A DNA stretch of 64,000 nucleotides from NCBI GenBank assembly GCA_022821905.1, contig JAJECS010000024.1, positions 1 through 64,000 on the forward strand, read 5' to 3'. Shown here piece by piece: positions 8,088 through 16,380 of this stretch; within the stretch, counting starts at the first letter, position 1; each line of letters begins with the position of its first letter. The stretch is from Chloroflexota bacterium (GTDB taxonomy: Bacteria > Chloroflexota > UBA11872). The notes below the pieces were generated by a model that worked only from the letters and a program-made list of their open reading frames with translations, ran no database searches and was not told the DNA's origin. Position numbers and translations under genes: made by a program.

Positions 8088-11012
8088 CTAGGCCGCGCGT
8101 CGCCAGGCCAGCAGCGCCAGCACCCCCAGCACCCAACAAGCCGCGGCGACGCCGCTGACGATGGCGCCGACGCGCAGCGGGTGCGACGAGAACTCAAACG
8201 TCACCGTGTGTTGCCCGGCGGAGGGAATCAACACGGCCCGTTGCGCCAGATTCGCCTGCCAGATCGTCGTGCGGCCGCCGTCGATGTATGCCTCCCAGCC
8301 CGGGTACAACGTGTCGTTGAGTACCAGCATGCGCGGGCCCTCGGAGACGACCTCGATGGTGACGCGCTCCGGGGAGTCCTCGGTCATCACCGCCGTCGCC
8401 GGGGCGTCGAATCGCAGCCAGGCGTCGCGCGTTCCGAATTCCCGTCTGAGGCGCGCCTCATCATCGGGAAGGACGAGACCCACCGGCTCCCGGCGATGCA
8501 CGATTCCCATGTCCTCCAGGGCTCGGCGAATCGGGTTGGACAACTCAGGGTCACGCGTCGATGTGCCCAGCCAGGCCTCCTCGGTCGGCGCAAACCCCTG
8601 ATAGGACAGCGCCCGACTCGCGCTGGCGACGGTTCCGGCCAGGCCCACGCGCACCGGCATCCAAATCCGCTGTGCCTCCCGCGCCCGCCGCGTGATGGTC
8701 ACGTCGCCGACCAGCTCCACGAGCATTCCGCGTCCGGGGCGGAGGAGCACTCCCACCGACGACCCGTCCGACAGCAGCAGGGACAGCCCGCGGACATCGA
8801 GCACTCCGCCGTGCGGCTCGATGGTGACGGCCGAGACGTGGATGGGATCTTCGAGTCCTGCGCTCGACAGCACCGTGTGCGGCGGCAACCCATCCCGCAG
8901 AGGCGCGGGCGCCGCATTCGCCAGCCCGACAAACGTAGCGTCGGCGGCGGCGCGCCGCAGCGGCCACTCGACCTGCGCCCCCGCCGCGTCGGTCAGCACG
9001 ATGCGACCCGCCTCGGCGCCGCTGTCGCCCGGAGCACCGGACGCCAGGATGGCAACGCCGGTGACGCCGGGAACATCGAGAGCGTCAACGTGGAGAGGCT
9101 CGCGCAATCTCGCGACCAGCCGCAGGTCGAAGGCAGCGACATCGGTTTCGAAGGCGTCGAAGCGATCGTCGATCACCACGTCCACGCTCAGCATGTCCAG
9201 TGCATGATTCGACGGCACGGTCTTGAGCTGGTTCAGCAGCAGCGCATCGGGCTGTGCCGCCGAACCGGGAATCACGGTCTCGCGCAGCGCCACGTGGGTC
9301 GACAGCGGCAACAGACCGCCGTCGTAGCCGTCGGGCGTGTCCAGCCCATAGGCCATGGTGAGATTCGGATTCAGGATGTCCCGGTTTTTCCAGGCCACCT
9401 TGAATTCGCGCCACGGCACTTCGCCCAGTTGATCGATCCACGCGCTGGCAAGCGCCGCACGGTCGGGATCGTTGATCTCGTAGGAGGGATCGGCCATCGA
9501 GAGGACCCTCCCCGCGCCGGCAATCTCGGCCAGGCGCGGCAATGCTTGGCCCCTCGCTTCGTAGGCGTCGATGGGAATCGCTTCCCTGATGGCCGCGGGA
9601 CCGGCCGCCGCGGCCAGCTCGGCGATGACGATGAGCGGCGCCAGCCAGGCGAAGGCGGGTCGCGGCGCCAGCATGGCGAGCGTCACGAAGGCGAGGGCGA
9701 TGGCGGCGACGAGCCCCCACGTCCAGGCGAGACCGTCGCGCAGGGGCGGCTCCGCGATCGCAACGCCGAGCGACAACCCACCCAATCCCGCGAGCACTAG
9801 GAGCCACGCGCCAAGCCGTTGCAGGCGTTCGCGCCGCGGCCGGCCCGATGCCGTCATCAGCGCCTCAGTGCCGTAGGCCGCCAGCAACGCCAGCGCGAAC
9901 ACGGCGACGAGGAGCCAGCGCGCCGGCACCCGGAAGAGCGCGACGCCGGGCACCACCCGATGCGCCAACCCGAACAACGGTGTGGCCGGTCCCAAGGCCA
10001 GCAGGATGGCCACCAACGCCGCCAGCACCAGGAAGACGACGCGCGGTTCGCGCCAGCGGTGCACCGCGCCAAGCGTCGCCAGCATGACGCCCACGACGCC
10101 GACGTAGGCCACGAACTCCGTGCTCGACGGCAGGTGCAGAAACGTTGGGAGCAATCCGGGCAGCGCCTCTCCGGTCGGCAGCGAAAACGAGACCGCCTCG
10201 TGAAACATCAGTCCACCGGAACGGATGCCCTCACGCGAGAGGTCGAGGGCCGGCAAGATTTGGGCCGCGGCGAGTCCGGCGCCGCCCACGGCGCCGATGA
10301 GCCACAACGACAGCCCGGTGAGCACTCCGCCCGCTCGCTGCCGCGCGGACGTGCCCCTCACCTGCCGAAACCCGACCACGAGCGCCCAGGCCAGACCAAA
10401 CGTCAGGCCCACATAGGCCGTCTGCGGGTGACCGGCCAGGATCATCAACGCCACGATCAGCGGCGCCACCGCCCACCAGCGCTTCGTCCCCGCAACGCCT
10501 AGCTCGATGGCCAGAATCAGCCACGGAATCCATGCGGCCACGCTCACCTGGTTGATGTGCTCCATTTGCCCGGCGAAGAATCCGCTGAAGGCAAACGCCG
10601 CAGCTCCGGTTGCGGCCGCCGGCCAGCCAAGGCGCAAGCCCGCACGCGCCAGTGCCAGCATCCCGGCGGCTCCCAGCGCCACGTGCAGCATTAGCGCGGT
10701 TGAAAGCGCGCGCGCGGGATCGAGCAGATAGAGCGGCCAGTTGAGTGGATAGAAAACCGCCGACTGCGGGTTCGCCAGAAATGGCACGCCCATGAAGACG
10801 TGCGGGTTCCAGAGCGGAAGGCGTCCGTCGCCAAGTGACGCCGCGGCGTAGGCCCAATAGGGGAAGAAGTAGGTCTGCACGTCGTAGCCCGAGAGCACCA
10901 GGCCCTCGAAGATCAGCCGTCCGTAGATGGTCAGCAGGCCGGCCAGCACCAGCCCCACGGCCGCGATGACGCCGAAGCGCGATCCACGCGGGCGCGCGTC
11001 AATCGTCGTCAC
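8088..11012 (-). CDS. YfhO-like large integral membrane protein
   Basis: A 974-residue protein with an N-terminal block of about twelve membrane segments (to about residue 470), then a soluble, beta-rich extracytoplasmic region, then a final C-terminal membrane helix. Early landmarks are GYDVQTYFFPYW, GRLPLWNPHVFMGVPFLANPQSAVFYPLNW and EHINQVSVAAWIPW. They match the YfhO family, which has a GT-C fold like lipid-linked sugar transferases; YfhO of Gram-positives modifies lipoteichoic acid. The Asp in the first outer loop (GYD) is the expected GT-C catalytic-type position. It lies between the ANTAR regulator (18 bases) and the GT4 gene (1 base), consistent with a glycan-decorating operon. The exact substrate is unknown. 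Confidence 0.85.
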   Translation of the reverse strand: MTTIDARPRGSRFGVIAAVGLVLAGLLTIYGRLIFEGLVLSGYDVQTYFFPYWAYAAASLGDGRLPLWNPHVFMGVPFLANPQSAVFYPLNWPLYLLDPARALSTALMLHVALGAAGMLALARAGLRLGWPAAATGAAAFAFSGFFAGQMEHINQVSVAAWIPWLILAIELGVAGTKRWWAVAPLIVALMILAGHPQTAYVGLTFGLAWALVVGFRQVRGTSARQRAGGVLTGLSLWLIGAVGGAGLAAAQILPALDLSREGIRSGGLMFHEAVSFSLPTGEALPGLLPTFLHLPSSTEFVAYVGVVGVMLATLGAVHRWREPRVVFLVLAALVAILLALGPATPLFGLAHRVVPGVALFRVPARWLLVAVFALALLAAYGTEALMTASGRPRRERLQRLGAWLLVLAGLGGLSLGVAIAEPPLRDGLAWTWGLVAAIALAFVTLAMLAPRPAFAWLAPLIVIAELAAAAGPAAIREAIPIDAYEARGQALPRLAEIAGAGRVLSMADPSYEINDPDRAALASAWIDQLGEVPWREFKVAWKNRDILNPNLTMAYGLDTPDGYDGGLLPLSTHVALRETVIPGSAAQPDALLLNQLKTVPSNHALDMLSVDVVIDDRFDAFETDVAAFDLRLVARLREPLHVDALDVPGVTGVAILASGAPGDSGAEAGRIVLTDAAGAQVEWPLRRAAADATFVGLANAAPAPLRDGLPPHTVLSSAGLEDPIHVSAVTIEPHGGVLDVRGLSLLLSDGSSVGVLLRPGRGMLVELVGDVTITRRAREAQRIWMPVRVGLAGTVASASRALSYQGFAPTEEAWLGTSTRDPELSNPIRRALEDMGIVHRREPVGLVLPDDEARLRREFGTRDAWLRFDAPATAVMTEDSPERVTIEVVSEGPRMLVLNDTLYPGWEAYIDGGRTTIWQANLAQRAVLIPSAGQHTVTFEFSSHPLRVGAIVSGVAAACWVLGVLALLAWRRAA

Positions 11013-11030
11013 CGCGCGCGCCGCTGCTTG

Positions 11031-11603
11031 CTAGATCTCTTCCGACAGGATGATGGCTTCGGCCACCTCGCGCATCGGCTTGCGCCGGTCCATGCTGAGC
11101 TTCTGGATGCGCCTGAACGCCTCGGGCTCGTCCAAACCCAGACGTGACATGAGCAGTCCTTTGGCCCGCTCGACCGCCTTGCGCGTCTCGAGCTGATCCT
11201 TGAGATCGGCCACCTCGTCGCTGATGGCCAGGAACTCGCGGTAGCGCGACATGGCCACTTCCAACGCCGCCTCGAGCTCGTTGTCCCGCAACGGCTTGAG
11301 GATGTAGTTGATGGCGCCGGCCTCGAGCGCCTGGCTGATCAGATGTCGGTCCGAATACGACGTGACAAGCACGACCGGGGCGATGCGCTCGTCCGTGAGA
11401 CGGCGCGCGGCCTCAATGCCGTCCATCTCCGGCATGCGGATGTCCATGACGACGACGTCCGGCCGCAACTCGCGCGCCATTTTGACCGCGCTCTCACCGT
11501 CACCGGCCTCACCGACGACCTGGTAGCCCGACGCCTGCAAGCGCTCGGTGAGGTCCATCCGGATGATGGTCTCGTCTTCGGCCACGATTACACGCAAGGA
11601 CAC
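11031..11603 (-). CDS. response regulator with ANTAR RNA-binding output domain
   Basis: A 190-residue protein. The receiver domain (1-120) has the acidic pair E9-D10, phospho-acceptor D54 in VVMDIRMPEMDG, T81 and K103 in ILKPLRDNE. A short coiled coil links to a C-terminal ANTAR domain (about 127-188, from LKDQLETRKAVERAKGLLM to REVAEAII). ANTAR proteins prevent transcription termination by binding paired RNA hairpins with hexanucleotide loops. No histidine kinase is nearby, so the input is unknown. It is first in a minus-strand run with YfhO-like and GT4 genes; whether it controls them is inference. Start ATG 11603. Confidence 0.92.
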   Translation of the reverse strand: MSLRVIVAEDETIIRMDLTERLQASGYQVVGEAGDGESAVKMARELRPDVVVMDIRMPEMDGIEAARRLTDERIAPVVLVTSYSDRHLISQALEAGAINYILKPLRDNELEAALEVAMSRYREFLAISDEVADLKDQLETRKAVERAKGLLMSRLGLDEPEAFRRIQKLSMDRRKPMREVAEAIILSEEI

Positions 11604-11714
11604 GCCACAGTCACTTTCAGCGCGGAGACCGGGTGGATCAGCCGGTACAGAGTCAGCCTAGCAGCATCCGCAACTGCGTTGACGCCCCCACCCCACAACC
11701 CCTAGTATCCGCTG

Positions 11715-11746
11715 GCCGTGCACACCCTATGTATTGCGTGCACGGC
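11715..11746. promoter_or_regulatory. inverted repeat upstream of dnaN
   Basis: Perfect 9-base arms GCCGTGCAC and GTGCACGGC are separated by 14 bases in the divergent gap between the ANTAR gene and dnaN. It could be an operator or a leader hairpin. A GATAAT hexamer at 11751-11756 just downstream may be the dnaN -10 element. Confidence 0.4.
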
Positions 11747-11768
11747 GACCGATAATCCGCAAATGGTT

Positions 11769-11774
11769 GGGAGG
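11769..11774 (+). promoter_or_regulatory. strong ribosome binding site deciding the dnaN start
   Basis: GGGAGG lies 8 bases before ATG 11783 but only 2 bases before ATG 11777. The spacing favours the inner ATG as the true start of dnaN. Confidence 0.6.
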
Positions 11775-11782
11775 ACATGCGG

Positions 11783-12928
11783 ATGCGTGTGACCTGCCTG
11801 CAGGAAAACCTTAGCCGCGGCCTGGCGCTCGTAAGCCGTGCCGTCGCCACCCGAAGCACGCTGCCCGTGCTGAGCAACGTGCTGTTGCAGTCCGAAGACG
11901 GCGGGCTGCGGCTCTCGGGCATGAACCAGCAACTCGCGATGTCGGTGTGGCTTGGTTCGAGCGTCGAAGACGAGGGCGCCATCACCGTGCCCGCCCGACT
12001 GTTGAGCGATTTCGTCGCCCAGCTCCCCGAGGGACCGGTGACTTTGGCCACCGACGATGAAACCGACACCCTCAGCGTCGCGTCTGGCCGGTATCAGGCC
12101 AAGATCAAGGGATTGAGCGCGGAGGACTTTCCGCCCATTCCGACGACGGGCGACGAGCGTGAGGTCGACCTGGCCACCGACCTGCTGGCCGACGTGATCG
12201 GGCAGGTCGTGGCCGCGGCCGCGACCGACGACAGCCGTCCGGTGCTGGCCGGCGTGTCGATCACCATCGGCCCGGACCACATCGAGCTGGCCGCCGCCGA
12301 CGGCTATCGACTGGCCGTGCGCCGCGAGGAGGTGGAAACGGGCCTGGCCGAGCCGGTGCAGATCGTCGTGCCTCGTCCCGCCATGGTCGAGCTACAGCGA
12401 ATGCTCGCCGACGATCCGGGAACCGTGACCATCGGGCTCAGCGAAACGCAGTCGCAGGTCTTGTTCCGGACGAGCACGGTCACCTTCATCGCCACGCTCA
12501 TCGACGGGCAGTTTCCGAATTACCCGCAGCTGATCCCGGGCGAGGTCGACACGCGTGTCGTGGTCGACACGCAAGCCTTTGCGCAGGCCACCCGCATCGC
12601 CTCCCTCTTTGCGAGTTCCGGGGCAAACGTCATCAAGCTGCACGTGCAGCCGGGCGCGGAAGGCGAATCCGGCCGTATGGTGCTGACGTCGAACTCGGCC
12701 GAGCTTGGCGAAAACTCCGGCGAGCTCGACGCCGAGGTCAGCGGCGACGGCGGGCTCATTGCCTTCAATCCCCGCTTCCTGTCCGAGTGCCTGGGCACGA
12801 TCGCAACCGAGCGCATCTCGGTGGGCACCTCCGGCGCCACCAGCCCGGGACGCTTTCGCCCCGTGGACGGCGACGAGGAGGTTGAAACGCACAGCCACGT
12901 GATCATGCCCATGCACACGGTGAGCTAG
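11783..12928 (+). CDS. dnaN: DNA polymerase III beta subunit (sliding clamp)
   Basis: A ring-forming processivity clamp that tethers the replicative polymerase and many repair proteins to DNA. The 381 residues show the three-fold repeated clamp fold: an N-terminal domain from MRVTCLQENLSRGL with STLPVLSNVLL, a middle domain with ATDDSRPVLAGVSI and LAAADGYRLAVRRE, and a C-terminal domain with LIDGQFPNYPQLIP. The C-terminus ends VIMPMHTVS, close to the usual (P)M(R/M)x pocket tail. The start at ATG 11783 is chosen for its Shine-Dalgarno spacing. dnaA, recF and gyrB are not adjacent, so this copy is outside the classic oriC cluster, and I saw no DnaA-box cluster. Confidence 0.95.
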   Translation: MRVTCLQENLSRGLALVSRAVATRSTLPVLSNVLLQSEDGGLRLSGMNQQLAMSVWLGSSVEDEGAITVPARLLSDFVAQLPEGPVTLATDDETDTLSVASGRYQAKIKGLSAEDFPPIPTTGDEREVDLATDLLADVIGQVVAAAATDDSRPVLAGVSITIGPDHIELAAADGYRLAVRREEVETGLAEPVQIVVPRPAMVELQRMLADDPGTVTIGLSETQSQVLFRTSTVTFIATLIDGQFPNYPQLIPGEVDTRVVVDTQAFAQATRIASLFASSGANVIKLHVQPGAEGESGRMVLTSNSAELGENSGELDAEVSGDGGLIAFNPRFLSECLGTIATERISVGTSGATSPGRFRPVDGDEEVETHSHVIMPMHTVS

Positions 12929-12962
12929 GCATCGCGAGCGACCGGCGCCGTCAGGTCGCGGC

Positions 12963-14579
12963 GTGACGGCTGCCGCCGGACCGGTCAGCCGTGCGTTTGT
13001 GAGCACCGGCCGAGGACCGGTGGTTTCGGCGCACACGATGGTGTCTACGGGCCATCCGCTGGCAACCGCGACGGGGCTTCGCCTGCTCCTGGACGGCGGC
13101 AGCGCATTCGATGCCGCGATTGGGGCCGCCGCCGTCATCGCGGTTGTCGAGCCCAGCTCGAACCAGATCGGCGGCGACGTGTTCGCGCTCTGCCGTCCGG
13201 CGGCCACGGGCATCGTCGAAGCCGTCAACGCCAGCGGGCCCGCGCCGGCGGCGGCCGATCGATCGAGCTACGCCGATGGCATTCCCACCCACGGGCTGCG
13301 GTCCGCCACGCTGCCGGGCGCCGTCGCCGCCTGGGAGACGATTAATCGGCGGTATGGACACATGCCGCTGGAACGCCTGCTCGCGCCCGCCATCGTGTAT
13401 GCCAGCGGCGGATTTCCCGTAGATATAGCGCTGGCCGGTGCGATCGGCCAATCGCTCGAGACGCTCAAGCAGCACCCCGCCACGTCCGCGGTGCTCTGCC
13501 CCGGGGGGCGCGCGCCCCGACCCGGCGAATCGCTGCTACAGCCCGATCTGGCCCGCACCCTCCGCGAGATCGCATTCAACGGAGCCGCCGGGTTTTACCA
13601 GGGGACGTTCGCCGATCGCTTGCTGCAAGCATCCGCGGCGGCTGATGGGGACTGGTCGGTCGAAGACCTGGCGGCAATGCCCGTGGAGGTTTTGCCACCG
13701 CTGCGCACGGTCTATCGCGGCTATGAGGTGCTCGAACAGCCGCTGCCGTCGCAGGGCTATCTCGTACTCGCGGACCTCAACATCGCCGAGGGGTTTGATG
13801 TAGCGGCGCTGCGATTCGGCACGGCGAACAGCCTGCACATCATGGTCGAGGCGCACAAGCTGGCTTTCGCCGACCGCCTGGCGCACCTCGGCGACCCCGC
13901 GCACGTCGACGTCCCCGTCGACATGCTCGTCTCCAAGGAATTCGCCGCCCGGCGGCGGATGATGCTGAACCCGGCGCGGGCCTCGCTCTCCGCGGCGTCC
14001 AGGGATCCGAGCGGTGCGGGGCAGGACACCACGGCAGTGTCCGTCGTCGATGAGGACGGCAACGCCATTACCCTGATTCAGAGCGTCTTTCAACAGTTTG
14101 GCTCGGCCTTCATCGTTCCGGGAACCGGCGTGCTGCTCAACAACCGCATGAACGGGTTTTCCCTCGACCCCGAGAGTCCCAACTGCCTCGCCGGCGGCAA
14201 ACGGCCCATCCATACGCTCAACACCTACATGGTCCAACGCGACGGCGCGCTGATGATGCTGGGCGGGTCGCCGGGCGGCCATTTCCAGACCCAGGCGAAC
14301 TTCCAGGTCCTGACCAACGTCATTGATCACGGGATGCACTGGCAGGCCGCGATGGACGCCCCTCGCTGGTATCACGACGCCGACACGGACACGTTGACGC
14401 TGGAGTCTCGGTTCGAGCTCGATGTCGCCAGCGCCCTGGAGCGTCGCGGCCATGGCGTTGCCTGGGCGCCCGCGTTCACGCCGCGCGCCCGCAGCCAGGG
14501 GATCATGCTCGACCCGGCGAGTGGCGCCCGCTTTGGCGCAACCGACCCCCGGTGGCATGGGCAAGTTCTGGGGTATTGA
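12963..14579 (+). CDS. gamma-glutamyltransferase family (Ntn hydrolase)
   Basis: A 538-residue member of the gamma-glutamyltransferase/cephalosporin acylase family. Such proteins self-cleave and use the newly exposed N-terminal threonine as nucleophile to transfer or hydrolyse gamma-glutamyl groups. Visible features are the N-terminal A.....AT..G...L..GG.AFDAA block (25-52), SNQIGGD (66-72), SATLPGAVAAWE (114-125), the processing site before T356 in DTTAVSVVDEDGN (355-367), and GGSPGGHFQTQ near the C-terminus. The canonical TTH next to the nucleophile is TTA here. No signal peptide is evident, unlike many homologues. It starts at GTG 12963, 34 bases after dnaN. The true substrate could be glutathione or another acyl amide. 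Confidence 0.87.
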   Translation: MTAAAGPVSRAFVSTGRGPVVSAHTMVSTGHPLATATGLRLLLDGGSAFDAAIGAAAVIAVVEPSSNQIGGDVFALCRPAATGIVEAVNASGPAPAAADRSSYADGIPTHGLRSATLPGAVAAWETINRRYGHMPLERLLAPAIVYASGGFPVDIALAGAIGQSLETLKQHPATSAVLCPGGRAPRPGESLLQPDLARTLREIAFNGAAGFYQGTFADRLLQASAAADGDWSVEDLAAMPVEVLPPLRTVYRGYEVLEQPLPSQGYLVLADLNIAEGFDVAALRFGTANSLHIMVEAHKLAFADRLAHLGDPAHVDVPVDMLVSKEFAARRRMMLNPARASLSAASRDPSGAGQDTTAVSVVDEDGNAITLIQSVFQQFGSAFIVPGTGVLLNNRMNGFSLDPESPNCLAGGKRPIHTLNTYMVQRDGALMMLGGSPGGHFQTQANFQVLTNVIDHGMHWQAAMDAPRWYHDADTDTLTLESRFELDVASALERRGHGVAWAPAFTPRARSQGIMLDPASGARFGATDPRWHGQVLGY

Positions 14580-14669
14580 TCCGGCTGGCGATATGCTGAA
14601 GCACGCGCCAACGTCTGGATCGCCACGGCTCCCGGGAGAACGCTGATCGACGCCCCTACCCACGACGGC

Positions 14670-16241
14670 GTGCAGACCCCGCCCATGCCAAGCGACGGTC
14701 GCGGCGTCTCACGCACCGCGCTGCTGCTCGTCACCACGTTTTTCTCCGGCATGTCGATCCTGGCCGTCGAGATCACGGCCTCGCGTCTGCTGGCTCCGTT
14801 CTTCGGCACCAGCACCATCATTTGGGCCGTGGTCATCGGGCTGACGCTGCTGTATCTCTCCATTGGCTATTGGATCGGGGGCATGGTGGCGGACCGCCGG
14901 CCGCGTGAGTCGACCCTTTTCCACATCATCGCCATCGCGGCGTTCGGCGTCGGGCTCATTCCGTTCGTGGCCGGCCCGGTGCTCGAGCTTTCGTCCGAAG
15001 CCATCGCGCGATTGAGCGGCGGCCTGTTCTTCGGCTCACTGCTCGGTGTGCTGCTGTTGTTCTCCGTGCCTCTGACGATGCTCGGCATGGTGTCGCCGTT
15101 TGCCATTCGGCTCCTCACGCACGACGTGCAGCACGCGGGCCGTCGGGCCGGACAGGTCTACGCGCTCAGCACCATCGGCAGCATCGTCGGCGCATTTCTG
15201 CCGGTGCTCACCCTCGTGCCGACCTTCGGCACCAGGCTCACGTTCCTGCTATTTGCCTGGGTGCTGCTGGGTCTGGCCCTGCTTGGGACGCGAAGCAATG
15301 TGCGGCGGGGCATCTATGCCGCATTCGCCCTAATCCTCATCATCTTGTGGCTGCTCATCAGGCCCGGCGCCGTGCGGCCCGTGGACGGCCTGGTGTGGGA
15401 GGGCGACTCCGCCATCCAGTTCATCCAGGTCATCGACGATCCGGGACGCGGACTCCGCCTGGTGCTCAACGAGGGCATTGGGACGCACTCCATCTACCAC
15501 CCCGAGCGTTTGCTGACCGGCGGGCCGTGGGACTACTTCCTGCTGGCGCCGTTGATCGGGGGGCAATCCATGGCCGACGTGGACTCCCTCCTGGTCGTCG
15601 GGCTTGGCGCCGGCACGGTGTCGAAGCAGTACACCGCCGTGTACGGCGACGACGTGCGGATCGACGGCGTCGAGCTCGATCCCAAGGTCATCGAGCTCGG
15701 CCAGCGCTACTTCGACATGAACGAATCGAACCTGAATGTCATCGCCGCCGACGGCCGCACCTACCTTCAGCACTCCGACGACCGGTACGACGTCATCGCC
15801 GTCGATGCCTACCGCCAGCCCTACATCCCGTTTCACCTGGTGACGCGCGAGTTTTTCCAGGAGGCCCGCGATCACCTGCGCCCGAACGGCGTGCTGGCGC
15901 TGAATGCCGGGCGCACCGGACAGGACTTCCGCCTCGTCGACGTCCTGTCGTCCACGATGCGGGCGGTCTTCCCCTACATCTACGTGCTCGATCTCCCCAC
16001 GGGCTACAACAACAGCCTGATCTACGGCGCCCTGCGTCCAATCTCCGACGAAGAGCTCCACGCCGCCGTGCTGGCGACCGACGATCCCGTCCTCGAAGTA
16101 ATCGCAGACCGCCCATGGCGACTTCGAGCCGTGCGGGAGTCGACCGTGGTGTACACGGATGACCTGGCGCCGGTGGAACGCCTGATCGACGACATCATCG
16201 TGCGCGAGGCGCTTGGCGGCGCACGGGGGCGCGCGCGCTAA
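14670..16241 (+). CDS. membrane protein with C-terminal spermidine-synthase-like domain
   Basis: A 523-residue fusion. The N-terminal 220 residues hold seven or more membrane helices, beginning LLLVTTFFSGMSILAVEITASRLLAPFFG, typical of membrane-linked polyamine-synthase-like proteins. From about 300 a Rossmann aminopropyltransferase-like domain follows: LLVVGLGAGTVSKQY, DGVELDPKVIELGQRYF, AADGRTYL, DVIAVDAYRQPYIPFHLVT and LRPNGVLALN. The second D of the usual D-A-Y catalytic strip is replaced by Q in DAYRQP. The family uses decarboxylated S-adenosylmethionine or a related nucleoside, but membrane versions have no proven reaction. Start GTG 14670; an ATG lies six codons further in. A TATGCT at 14592 could be a -10 element. 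Confidence 0.85.
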   Translation: MQTPPMPSDGRGVSRTALLLVTTFFSGMSILAVEITASRLLAPFFGTSTIIWAVVIGLTLLYLSIGYWIGGMVADRRPRESTLFHIIAIAAFGVGLIPFVAGPVLELSSEAIARLSGGLFFGSLLGVLLLFSVPLTMLGMVSPFAIRLLTHDVQHAGRRAGQVYALSTIGSIVGAFLPVLTLVPTFGTRLTFLLFAWVLLGLALLGTRSNVRRGIYAAFALILIILWLLIRPGAVRPVDGLVWEGDSAIQFIQVIDDPGRGLRLVLNEGIGTHSIYHPERLLTGGPWDYFLLAPLIGGQSMADVDSLLVVGLGAGTVSKQYTAVYGDDVRIDGVELDPKVIELGQRYFDMNESNLNVIAADGRTYLQHSDDRYDVIAVDAYRQPYIPFHLVTREFFQEARDHLRPNGVLALNAGRTGQDFRLVDVLSSTMRAVFPYIYVLDLPTGYNNSLIYGALRPISDEELHAAVLATDDPVLEVIADRPWRLRAVRESTVVYTDDLAPVERLIDDIIVREALGGARGRAR

Positions 16242-16380
16242 CGCGACACGGTGCAAGACCTTGCGAACCGCCTTCGATTGGAGTCCCCCGTCACTTCCGG
16301 CGATCGCATCGCGTTGATTTCGGCGCACGAGCTTGCGGGGAATTTCAGATTGCACGCTTCCTCGAACCGTGAGTAACCGC

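Noticed and set aside
11604-11776. Replication origin next to dnaN
   Set aside because: No DnaA-box cluster, no AT-rich unwinding element and no dnaA nearby.
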